A stretch of DNA of 14,182 bases, taken from JBNKZU01 sp050301795. GTDB lineage: Bacteria; Pseudomonadota; Gammaproteobacteria; Thiohalomonadales; Thiohalomonadaceae. Each line of letters opens with the position of its first letter. Within the stretch, counting starts at the first letter, position 1. Below the pieces are notes generated by a model. That model had not been told where the DNA came from. It did not search any database and saw only the letters and a program-made list of their open reading frames with translations. This document shows, in pieces, positions 7,702 through 13,972 of the stretch. The position numbers and the translations under genes were made by a program. The DNA is taken from the NCBI GenBank assembly GCA_050301795.1, contig JBNKZU010000040.1, forward strand, positions 1-14,182, read 5' to 3'.

Positions 7702-7992
7702 CTATTGATCTCTTCGTCCTTTTATTGAATCGATCGACACCACCACCTCATCACTATTTTGAGTAGGTTCATCCTTAAAGCGTGGTCGCATCTCCATCGT
7801 TTCGCCGGAGGCTTCGGCCAGCTCCTGCTCGCGTTGTGAGATCAGCAGCAGACAGTCACGCATTCCCTTTTTGGTATTGTCTGAGAGTGGATGCTTAAAA
7901 CCGGGTTCGGTGGCGGTCTCTTTAATGATGGAGGTTAATACCACCTTCATCGCCTTTAGGATTTGCGCCTCTTTACTCTGCTCAGCACTCAT
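7702..7992 (-). CDS. Small hypothetical protein, conserved-type
   Basis: This 96-residue soluble protein has no signal peptide or membrane helix. The N-terminal half (about 5-60) reads as two amphipathic helices, with ILKAMKVVLTSIIKETATEP and MRDCLLLISQREQELAE; the C-terminal 35 residues are acidic and polar and probably disordered. I recall similar small gammaproteobacterial proteins (pattern: helix, HPLS, RDCL-LIS-REQELAE) sometimes named as segregation and condensation protein A, but this protein is far too short for ScpA and that name should not be trusted. The function is unknown. A strong ribosome binding site, GGAGT, lies 6 bases before the ATG, supporting translation. It diverges from the Thioredoxin-HEAT gene, and its TAG stop is immediately adjacent to the TAA of the diguanylate cyclase on the other strand. 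Confidence 0.75.
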   Translation of the reverse strand: MSAEQSKEAQILKAMKVVLTSIIKETATEPGFKHPLSDNTKKGMRDCLLLISQREQELAEASGETMEMRPRFKDEPTQNSDEVVVSIDSIKGRRDQ

Positions 7993-8014
7993 GTATTACT
8001 CCGATGGATGTTTA

Positions 8015-8042
8015 TTTATCTCAAATCAATTACAAATGACAA
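8015..8042 (-). promoter_or_regulatory. Candidate sigma70 promoter for the small hypothetical gene
   Basis: Reading the minus strand, TTGTCA (8042-8037, five of six matches to TTGACA) is followed after 16 bp by GATAAA (8020-8015, four of six matches to TATAAT). Transcription would begin near 8008, just upstream of the GGAGT ribosome binding site at 8002-7998. Confidence 0.4.
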
Positions 8043-8063
8043 AACCAATACTACCTGAACCGC

Positions 8064-8069
8064 TATAAT
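8064..8069 (+). promoter_or_regulatory. Candidate -10 box for the Thioredoxin-HEAT operon
   Basis: A perfect TATAAT lies in the divergent intergenic region. The -35 region at proper spacing (about 8041-8046) is poor, so an activator may be needed, or the match may be chance. If it is used, transcription starts near 8076. That would exclude the GTG at 8071 as the start codon and favour the ATG at 8092 or 8119. Confidence 0.4.
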
Positions 8070-8118
8070 TGTGGCACTTTCGATAAAGACAATGATAATT
8101 GCTGATAACATATCACCC

Positions 8119-8739
8119 ATGATTACACTCTATATCTCATCCACATGCCCAAACTGTGAGGCGATGTTGCATTCAGTAACCACCTTAATCAAGCGTGGAA
8201 CCATGCCATCGATTGAGATTGTGAACATTGAACACCCAAGTGCCGAACTACCTGTGGCGATCCGTTCTGTGCCGACGCTTGCATTGGATTCGATGGTATT
8301 TAACGGATTACACTCGTTAGATGAGTTGGAGCAGCTTCTAGGCGGCTATTCCAACGCAGGAGATTATCATCTTCTGACATCATATCTGTTAGCGAACGGA
8401 CACCTGAATCAAGTCGAGCGGCTATTATCGACTCATCCAGAGGCCTATCAAGGGTTATTGCGACATATCGGTGATGTTAACAGCCCAATGCAGGTTCGGC
8501 TTGGTGTTACTGCGATACTCGAAGCGATACCAAAAACTGATGCACTTGAAGCGCTTGTCCCCGAATTATTGAAACTCAGCCACATCAGCAATGACCGTAT
8601 TCGGGCGGATGCTGCACACTGTTTAAGCCTGAGTGCCCAGCCAATCGCATTGAAACGACTTGAAGAACTTGTCGCAGATCCCAATCCTGAGATTACCGAG
8701 ATCGCCACCGATGGACTAAATCCCGATTTCGAACATTGA
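8119..8739 (+). CDS. Thioredoxin-fold protein with C-terminal HEAT-like repeats
   Basis: From the ATG at 8119 the product has 206 residues. Residues 1-75 form a glutaredoxin/thioredoxin-like domain: the first strand MITLYISS, active-site C10-P-N-C13, and the cis-proline motif S-V-P52-T. Residues about 120-200 contain two helical HEAT-like repeats (VRLGVTAILEAI and RIRADAAHCLSLSA type). No signal peptide is present, so it should be cytosolic. The dithiol motif suggests disulfide exchange, with the repeats as a partner-binding surface (inference). The frame is open to a GTG at 8071 and also holds an ATG at 8092; 8119 was chosen because the fold begins there and the TATAAT at 8064 is too close to the GTG, but none has a good ribosome binding site. 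It heads a three-gene operon: the Sel1 gene starts 19 bp later. Confidence 0.82.
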   Translation: MITLYISSTCPNCEAMLHSVTTLIKRGTMPSIEIVNIEHPSAELPVAIRSVPTLALDSMVFNGLHSLDELEQLLGGYSNAGDYHLLTSYLLANGHLNQVERLLSTHPEAYQGLLRHIGDVNSPMQVRLGVTAILEAIPKTDALEALVPELLKLSHISNDRIRADAAHCLSLSAQPIALKRLEELVADPNPEITEIATDGLNPDFEH

Positions 8740-8758
8740 TAAAACAAAAGAGAGCACC

Positions 8759-9391
8759 ATGCAAAGTACCGCAGCACAGATACAAGCGTTTATTGAGAAT
8801 TATCAAAGTCAATCACTCGACGATATTCGTAAAAAGGCGGCTGATAACGACCCTGAAGCGCAGTTCCAGCTTGGCCTTCTCTACAGCTATGGGAACTCGG
8901 TTGATTATGATCTGCAACAGGCTGTGCTATGGCTAAATCGGGCGGCGGAATCAGGACAGGTTGCCGCAATGACTCTTCTGGCCTGGATTCATCTAAAAGG
9001 AGAAGGCGTTGAGCCAAACCACGCTGTAGCCTTTTCATGGTATCAAAAAGCGGCTGAGGCGAATGATATTGATGCCCAGTGTGCGCTTGCTGATCTCTAT
9101 CTCGAGGGTGGTCAGGGTATTGAGCAAAACCTCAAGGCCATGATGCAGTGGTATGAACGCGCTGCCAACGCCGGACATGCCAAAGCACAATACATGCTTG
9201 GCTCGCTATTATCCGAAGGTAAACTGGTGCAACAAAACGATGAAGCTGCCTTTCAGTGGTTAACATTAGCGGTGATGAACCAGAGTGAACCGGCACAAAA
9301 GGCACTCGCGATGCTAACCGCGCGGCTTGATAAAGCGACGATTGAATCATACAAATCAAGAATGATATCGATGGTTGAAGCACCTCATTAA
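8759..9391 (+). CDS. Sel1-repeat (SLR) protein
   Basis: This 210-residue protein has four Sel1-like tetratricopeptide-type repeats at about 31-66, 67-101, 102-138 and 139-174. Each has the A-x-x-x-L-G/A-x-L-Y pattern in the first helix and W-x-x-x-A-A-x-x-G/N in the second. Such repeats form a superhelical scaffold for protein-protein contacts. There is no signal peptide, although many Sel1 proteins are exported, so this one is predicted to be cytosolic. AAGAGAG lies just before the ATG as ribosome binding site. It sits 19 bp after the Thioredoxin-HEAT gene and 2 bp before the cysteine-rich hypothetical gene, so the three are almost certainly one transcript. A role as scaffold for its redox-motif neighbours is an inference. 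Confidence 0.88.
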   Translation: MQSTAAQIQAFIENYQSQSLDDIRKKAADNDPEAQFQLGLLYSYGNSVDYDLQQAVLWLNRAAESGQVAAMTLLAWIHLKGEGVEPNHAVAFSWYQKAAEANDIDAQCALADLYLEGGQGIEQNLKAMMQWYERAANAGHAKAQYMLGSLLSEGKLVQQNDEAAFQWLTLAVMNQSEPAQKALAMLTARLDKATIESYKSRMISMVEAPH

Positions 9392-9393
9392 CG

Positions 9394-9834
9394 ATGGACG
9401 AAAACGAGTTTCTTAATACACTCGATGATGTAAATCGCACTCCTTGCACCTTTGCCAAGGCGATCTTCCGTCGCTGTTGTGGATGTAGCCTCTCAGAAAA
9501 GCTACTACTCGCAGAGCGTGAGATCCTTGCCTGCCTATCCCCTGGTGATCAGCAGCGCTGTGAATCGGTGATTCCGGTATTGCGGGATAAAGCGATGTTT
9601 GCGCTCAAGATGGTACAGATTGATGGCAAACTTCCACATGGCAAAGAGGTTAAGGTGCAGTGTGGTGCCCTGCTCGCTTTAGATCAGCAATTACACTTAC
9701 TTGATGAACTGCCATCTTATGTTGAAGATATTGATGCACTTCTCAAGCAGGCTGTAGCACAGTACGGATCGATCGAATCATTTCCGTTTAGTGAGATGGT
9801 ACAGGCGATTCATCATTTTAAAGTCAGGGGTTAA
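9394..9834 (+). CDS. Cysteine-rich hypothetical protein
   Basis: This 146-residue soluble protein belongs to no family I can name with confidence. It has seven cysteines, at about 18, 28, 29, 31, 47, 56 and 90, with a cluster C18-x9-C-C-x-C31 in CTFAKAIFRRCCGCSLSEK, followed by AEREILACLSP. The cluster could bind zinc or an iron-sulfur centre or take part in disulfide exchange. The rest is predicted mostly helical. There is no signal peptide. The ATG is only 2 bp after the Sel1 gene stop, implying translational coupling, since no separate strong ribosome binding site is visible. Its placement in an operon headed by a CPNC thioredoxin-fold protein supports a redox-linked role (inference). Its TAA overlaps the TAA of the opposite-strand thioredoxin gene. 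Confidence 0.75.
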   Translation: MDENEFLNTLDDVNRTPCTFAKAIFRRCCGCSLSEKLLLAEREILACLSPGDQQRCESVIPVLRDKAMFALKMVQIDGKLPHGKEVKVQCGALLALDQQLHLLDELPSYVEDIDALLKQAVAQYGSIESFPFSEMVQAIHHFKVRG

Positions 9835-10352
9835 TAACCACTTACTCCGGCTAACCACAGCCGAACTCTAACTCCCCATGATGAGCTGTAGCCTCGTGTC
9901 ACAGATGTGATCTCACCCGCAGGGTTAACAATAAAGCTTACCGGCACTGCGGCAACACCAAACACTCTTGAAAGATCCCCGCTCTGATCATTCACAACCC
10001 TGAACTTGAGCTGCTGCTCGTTTAAATAGTGAGTGACCTCCAGATCATCACCTGATGATTGTGCAATCGTAATAACCGGATAGTCTTGCGCTAACTCATC
10101 AATCATCGACTGTTCTAAACGGCAAACGGGACACCAAGTCGCCCAGAAGTGGATCACACCACCACCTGATAGCGTCGATTTTAAACTGACTGTTTCACCG
10201 TTCAAGGTTGTAAGAGTGAGATCAGGTAGTGTGCCGCGATAGTTATCGCGTGTTAAAAACCAGTCTGCGGCCACAATCACCATTGTGATGAACAGTAATT
10301 GGATGAGCAGATTAACCACCCATTTTTTATAGCGCTCTTTGTTTTTATTCAT
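9831..10352 (-). CDS. Membrane-anchored periplasmic thioredoxin-like protein (TlpA/ScsD type)
   Basis: This 173-residue protein has an N-terminal positively charged stretch, a single transmembrane anchor at about 11-30, and a periplasmic thioredoxin domain. The active site is WATW-C74-P-V-C77-R, and the cis-proline motif is A-A-V-P137-V. The CPVC motif, single anchor and short length match the protein-disulfide oxidoreductase group that includes ScsD and TlpA-like proteins, which reduce or exchange disulfides in the periplasm, often for cytochrome c maturation or copper tolerance. No other scs or ccm gene is present here, so the partner is unknown. There is no clear ribosome binding site before the ATG. 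It is convergent with the Thioredoxin-HEAT operon, the two stop codons overlapping in TTAA. Confidence 0.88.
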   Translation of the reverse strand: MNKNKERYKKWVVNLLIQLLFITMVIVAADWFLTRDNYRGTLPDLTLTTLNGETVSLKSTLSGGGVIHFWATWCPVCRLEQSMIDELAQDYPVITIAQSSGDDLEVTHYLNEQQLKFRVVNDQSGDLSRVFGVAAVPVSFIVNPAGEITSVTRGYSSSWGVRVRLWLAGVSGY

Positions 10353-10719
10353 TTGATTGCTTTTATCTCGAACAGGAGTCTGATGATCAGACCTAGCCTC
10401 GTTTTATTCGGTGCACCCTACAACGATGAACGGTGATTGTGAAGGAGATGAAGCCATTGAGCGACTCTCATTCAAATATTTATGGATTGCTTCACTACGA
10501 CCGCGCATAAACATCAGGAAGCTACGACTTACGTGTCACCCAGATGCCCTACAGAGAGAGAATTGGGTTGAGAATCTCCCCATTTTCATAATTTCCCTAC
10601 AAATTCTGGCAATTAATCAGATTTGTCCTACAAGAATTATCATTGATTTCCCATAGTTGTTATCTGAAATAGGTCTACATTGAATAAGTGAGCGATTTGT
10701 TCACATCTATACCCTCTTA
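10353..10719. other. Non-coding region between divergent genes
   Basis: No credible gene is visible here. A GTG-started frame at 10411-10656 (81 codons) lacks a good ribosome binding site and recognisable domains. The notable site is an inverted repeat, GTCTGAT (10378-10384) and ATCAGAC (10386-10392), separated by one base and placed 26-40 bp upstream of the thioredoxin gene start on the minus strand, where an operator would be expected. Promoters for the minus-strand thioredoxin gene and for the plus-strand structured element should also lie here. A weak candidate on the plus strand is TTGTTA (10657-10662) with TTGAAT 17 bp later (10680-10685). Confidence 0.4.
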
Positions 10720-10791
10720 GCCAGAATTACATCCGTCAACTCTCCAGGAAAGGAGATAAACACCTCCGATGTAATCTCTGGCAATTTTTTT
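10720..10791 (+). terminator. Long hairpin with T tract: orphan intrinsic terminator or riboswitch-like leader
   Basis: GCCAGA (10720-10725) pairs with TCTGGC (10777-10782), and TTACATC (10727-10733) pairs with GATGTAA (10768-10774), giving 13 base pairs around a small internal mismatch. AATTTTTTT follows, with seven T at 10785-10791, as in a Rho-independent terminator. Inside is a second hairpin, TCTCC (10741-10745) with GGAGA (10752-10756) around loop AGGAAA. GGAG (10752-10755) can instead pair with CTCC (10764-10767), a mutually exclusive arrangement. No plus-strand gene lies upstream for nearly 900 bp, so it either ends a small RNA begun at about 10650-10715 or acts as a transcription attenuator for the glycosyltransferase starting 49 bp downstream. 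I could not match it to a known riboswitch class. Confidence 0.6.
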
Positions 10792-10839
10792 GTCTGCTCA
10801 ATAGACTGTGAATATCTAATTAAGAGCAGTTCACATCAC

Positions 10840-11856
10840 TTGAAACATCAACCTCAAATATCCATCAATCTGCCAATATATAACGCAGCAGCGACATTGG
10901 CTCAAACACTCGACTCCATTAAAGAGCAAACCTTTCATCATTATGAGGTGGTTGCGATTGATGATGGCTCGACAGATCAATCGGTCGCAATCTATGAGTC
11001 GTATGCACGTAACGATCACCGTTTCAGATTATTCAGGTGTGATCATCAGGGTGTGGTGGCCAGCAGTAACTATGCAATCGATGAATCACGGGCAGATTTG
11101 ATCGCCAGAATGGACGCTGATGACATCATGATGCCTCAACGATTAGAGCAACAATATGAATACATGCAGCGACACCCTGAAATCTCGGTAGTCGGTACAC
11201 AGGTAGAACTCTTTCCGGCCAATTGTCTCGGGCAGGGCAGTATTGAGTATATCGGCTGGCAAAATCGATCGATTACCCCGACCGATATTGCGAATAATAT
11301 CTATTTAGAACTGCCGATAGCCCACCCCTCAGCGCTGTTTAGAAAAGAGGCATTAATGATGGCAGGTGGTTATCGCCATGGCGCGTTTCCAGAAGACTAT
11401 GAATTATTGCTAAGACTTCACAGCCAAGGCCATCAAATGGGCAAGATTCCTGAGATACTGCTGAGATGGCGTGAGAGCGAGAAGCGCCTGACTCACACCG
11501 ATCCCCGCTATTCACGCGAGGCCTTTAATCAAGTTCGAATACCCTACCTGGCAAGAGATAAACGTCTTCAAAGCCATCGACCATTGGTCATTTGGGGCGC
11601 AGGAAGGGCAAGCCGCAAACGTGCCAGCTTACTCTTTGAAAAAGGCTTCAAACCCGCAGCGTGGATCGATATCGACCCTAAAAAGATCGGGCTTGAATAT
11701 CACCAGGCCAAAGTCGTTCCACCAGAATGGTTGGTACAAAATCAAAAACCATATATCCTTAATTATGTAAACAACCACGGTAAAAGGGATGAAATTGCTC
11801 GCTATTTAGAGCAGCGTGGTTATCATGAAGGGAGTGATTATTTGCAAATCGGATAA
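10840..11856 (+). CDS. GT2-family glycosyltransferase with C-terminal nucleotide-binding-like domain
   Basis: This 338-residue protein starts with the GT-A fold of family 2 glycosyltransferases: ISINLPIYNAAATLAQTLDSI (7-27), nucleotide-sugar contact D41-D42-G-S-T-D, metal-binding D92-A-D94, and the acidic F-P-E-D-Y motif (184-188) where the catalytic base is expected. It would transfer a sugar from an activated donor to a glycan, probably in surface polysaccharide synthesis. Residues about 245-338 form a second domain with V-I-W-G-A-G-R-A-S (250-258) and WIDIDPKKIG, resembling a Rossmann-type nucleotide-binding fold. There are no membrane helices. The start is TTG; no in-frame ATG or GTG with a ribosome binding site is visible upstream, so initiation may be weak. 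The hemerythrin-GGDEF gene begins 19 bp after the stop, implying an operon, and the hairpin at 10720-10791 precedes it. Confidence 0.88.
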   Translation: MKHQPQISINLPIYNAAATLAQTLDSIKEQTFHHYEVVAIDDGSTDQSVAIYESYARNDHRFRLFRCDHQGVVASSNYAIDESRADLIARMDADDIMMPQRLEQQYEYMQRHPEISVVGTQVELFPANCLGQGSIEYIGWQNRSITPTDIANNIYLELPIAHPSALFRKEALMMAGGYRHGAFPEDYELLLRLHSQGHQMGKIPEILLRWRESEKRLTHTDPRYSREAFNQVRIPYLARDKRLQSHRPLVIWGAGRASRKRASLLFEKGFKPAAWIDIDPKKIGLEYHQAKVVPPEWLVQNQKPYILNYVNNHGKRDEIARYLEQRGYHEGSDYLQIG

Positions 11857-11863
11857 AAATAAA

Positions 11864-11869
11864 AGGGGG
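11864..11869 (+). promoter_or_regulatory. Strong ribosome binding site fixing the hemerythrin-GGDEF start
   Basis: AGGGGG lies 6 bases before the ATG at 11876, immediately after the glycosyltransferase stop. It favours this start over the open frame reaching back to 11816, which overlaps the upstream gene and would add 20 residues without homology to hemerythrin. Confidence 0.8.
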
Positions 11870-11875
11870 TTACCG

Positions 11876-12985
11876 ATGGAGCCGTTTCATTGGGATAATA
11901 AATATGTGACCGGCCTTGAAGCTATCGACGCTCAACATCACCACCTTGTCGATATCATTAATCAATACTGCGATCTACTCACAAACAATAGCCTGAAAAA
12001 AAGCGTTGTTGATGAAACTTTTAACGAACTCGCCTCTTATGCAATCTACCATTTTCAGGAAGAAGAGGTATTAATGAAGGCGGTATCAATCGATAGTCGT
12101 CACTATAACGAACACAAAAATGAACACGACGACTTCCTTAAAGATGTCAGTGCCCGCTATAGCAATATTGATCCTGAAGACAAGAGTGCAACTGAATCGC
12201 TCTTAAGTTACTTAAGCACATGGCTTATTGTTCATATCTTAGGCTCCGATCAAAACATGGCTCGCCAAATTCACGCCATCAATTCCGGTGCTGATCCATC
12301 CGAGGCCTATGCAAACGAAGAGCATGAACAATCCAGCTCGACCAGCACACTTCTCAGTGCTCTTCATGGTCTAATCAAACAATTATCGGAACGTAATCTT
12401 GAGCTACTTAATCTCAACCAAACGCTTGAAGAGAAGGTCGAAAAGCGTACTCATCAACTTGCTGAGGCAAATAAGCAACTTGAAGTGATCGCCTTAACTG
12501 ACGTATTAACTAATCTCCCCAATCGTCGACATGCAATGCAATATATGGAACTTTTATGGAAAGAGTCTACCAACAGCGGTAAACCGATAACGTGCATGAT
12601 GGTAGATGCTGATAATTTTAAACAGATTAATGATAACAATGGTCACGATGCTGGTGATATTGTATTAAAAGAGTTGGCAAGAGCGCTTAAGAACTCGGTT
12701 CGCAACGATGATATTGCCAGCCGCCTTGGCGGTGATGAATTTTTTCTGATCTGCCCAAACACCGATCACAGTGGTGGAATGTATCTCGCAGAAAAGATCA
12801 GGGAAATCGTTTCTAAGTTAGAAGTCCATGCCGGAGATGGTGTTTGGAAAGGCAGTATCAGCATCGGTGTTGCAACCAGAAACGATAAGATGAATAAACT
12901 CGATGATTTGGTTAAGGCGGCCGATGATGGCGTTTACCTCGCAAAAGAAGCGGGTAAAAACTGCGTGCGTAGCATCGATAACTAA
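11876..12985 (+). CDS. Bacteriohemerythrin-GGDEF diguanylate cyclase
   Basis: This 369-residue cytosolic protein begins with a hemerythrin domain (about 1-135). It starts at F-H-W and has the diiron ligands in order: His in DAQHHH (21-23), H59-x3-E63, H80-x3-H84 and H120-x4-D125. All expected ligands are present, so it should bind oxygen or sense redox state. A coiled-coil linker follows (about 160-205, ERNLELLNLNQTLEEKVEKR). The GGDEF domain (about 206-365) has an intact G285-G-D-E-F289 and an inhibitory site R276-x-x-D279, so it should make c-di-GMP with product feedback. Oxygen-responsive hemerythrin-GGDEF cyclases are known in other gammaproteobacteria. It follows the GT2 gene by 19 bp, which suggests joint expression and a link between oxygen, c-di-GMP and polysaccharide. 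Confidence 0.93.
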   Translation: MEPFHWDNKYVTGLEAIDAQHHHLVDIINQYCDLLTNNSLKKSVVDETFNELASYAIYHFQEEEVLMKAVSIDSRHYNEHKNEHDDFLKDVSARYSNIDPEDKSATESLLSYLSTWLIVHILGSDQNMARQIHAINSGADPSEAYANEEHEQSSSTSTLLSALHGLIKQLSERNLELLNLNQTLEEKVEKRTHQLAEANKQLEVIALTDVLTNLPNRRHAMQYMELLWKESTNSGKPITCMMVDADNFKQINDNNGHDAGDIVLKELARALKNSVRNDDIASRLGGDEFFLICPNTDHSGGMYLAEKIREIVSKLEVHAGDGVWKGSISIGVATRNDKMNKLDDLVKAADDGVYLAKEAGKNCVRSIDN

Positions 12986-13037
12986 GAAGGGGCTGGTCAA
13001 GTCACGATTCACCAACCATTGCGAACGTAGTAAAGCG

Positions 13038-13053
13038 CGTGCATGGATGCACG
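13038..13053. repeat. Short inverted repeat after the hemerythrin-GGDEF gene
   Basis: CGTGCAT (13038-13044) and ATGCACG (13047-13053) form a 7-bp inverted repeat with a 2-base centre in the 162-bp gap between the hemerythrin-GGDEF and TauE/SafE genes. No T run follows, so it is not a typical intrinsic terminator. It may be a protein-binding palindrome or transcript-end structure. No gene is visible in this gap. Confidence 0.3.
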
Positions 13054-13147
13054 AATACCGTGACCAATAGATCACCAGGCTCTTCAACAGTATGCTACAG
13101 ATACTCATTTTCATTAATCACATTTAACTACTCTTTTGGAACACCTC

Positions 13148-13951
13148 ATGTCATTAGATGCGCAATCAATCGCCTATTTCCTGTTACTCGGATCATTCGT
13201 TGGATTTATGGCGGGGCTCTTCGGGATTGGCGGTGGTGGAATTATGGTTCCGGTACTTACTGCCATTTTTCTCCATCTGGGCATCTCGGTCGATAATGTA
13301 GTCCATCTTGCGCTCGGCACATCAATGGCATCGATAATTGTTACCTCAATTTCGAGCCTAAGAGCACACCATCGCCAAAGCGGGGTGATCTGGAAAATTG
13401 TTAAGGTGATGTCGGTAGGTGTGATTGTAGGAACCTATCTGGCAACCTATATCGCAGTTAATGCGACCTCTTTATACCTTGCACTCTTCTTCTCACTATT
13501 TATGGCATTCATCGCAATTCAGATGTTTATCAACAAAAAACCAGAACCGACTCGCAAACTGGCCGGAGCGTCCGGATTAATACCCGCAGGAATGGGGATT
13601 GGGGCAATATCAGCACTTGTTTCGATTGGAGGCGGCACTTTAACTGTGCCCTACCTTGTCTGGCAGAACATCAACATAAAAAAAGCGATTGGAACCTCTG
13701 CGGCAGTCGGATTACCGATATCTATCGCAGGGACAGCAGGCTATGTCATCAATGGTTGGTCGGCAATATCAACCGATTACACCCTCGGTTATGTCTATGT
13801 TCCGGCGGTACTACTGATCTCTGCCACCAGCTTCTTCACGGCACCTTATGGCGCACGCCTGGCGCATAGCTTACCTGTGGCTACCTTAAAAAAGGTCTTT
13901 GCTTTATTGCTGATTCTTCTCAGCATGAAAATGGTGTTTTCGGTGATATAA
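13148..13951 (+). CDS. TauE/SafE family sulfite/organosulfonate exporter-like permease
   Basis: This 267-residue integral membrane protein has about eight hydrophobic segments in two related halves. Each half starts with the family's glycine-rich motif: FMAGLFGIGGGGIMVPVL near the N-terminus (about 19-36) and ISALVSIGGGTLTVPYLV at about 154-171. This is the hallmark of the TauE/SafE (DUF81) permeases, which export sulfite, sulfoacetate or other small anions; the substrate here cannot be told from sequence. The ATG at 13148 has GGAA 6 bases upstream, which is better than the TTG at 13136 that also lies in frame. Length is normal for the family. The gene ends 13 bp before the second copy of the MITE-like element. 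Confidence 0.9.
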   Translation: MSLDAQSIAYFLLLGSFVGFMAGLFGIGGGGIMVPVLTAIFLHLGISVDNVVHLALGTSMASIIVTSISSLRAHHRQSGVIWKIVKVMSVGVIVGTYLATYIAVNATSLYLALFFSLFMAFIAIQMFINKKPEPTRKLAGASGLIPAGMGIGAISALVSIGGGTLTVPYLVWQNINIKKAIGTSAAVGLPISIAGTAGYVINGWSAISTDYTLGYVYVPAVLLISATSFFTAPYGARLAHSLPVATLKKVFALLLILLSMKMVFSVI

Positions 13952-13956
13952 CCATA

Positions 13957-13972
13957 CAGGCCCTAGGGCCTG
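13957..13972. repeat. Perfect 16-bp palindrome at the boundary of the second element copy
   Basis: CAGGCCCTAGGGCCTG is its own reverse complement. Its right half is the outer end of the element's terminal repeat (AGGGCCTG) and its left half lies in the flank, 5 bp after the TauE/SafE stop codon. It could result from insertion next to another, lost terminal repeat, or form a small hairpin. Confidence 0.6.

Noticed and set aside
10411..10656. 81-codon plus-strand frame with a GTG start in the long non-coding region
   Set aside because: No good ribosome binding site, no recognisable domain, and the composition looks non-coding.
11816..11875. Upstream extension of the hemerythrin-GGDEF gene
   Set aside because: It overlaps the glycosyltransferase, and the ATG at 11876 has AGGGGG at ideal spacing exactly where the hemerythrin domain begins.
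13038..13053. CGTGCAT-GG-ATGCACG as a terminator
   Set aside because: No T run follows on either strand within a suitable distance; kept only as an inverted repeat.
13136..13147. TTG start for the TauE/SafE gene
   Set aside because: GGAA lies 6 bases before the ATG at 13148 and overlaps the TTG codon region, favouring the ATG.
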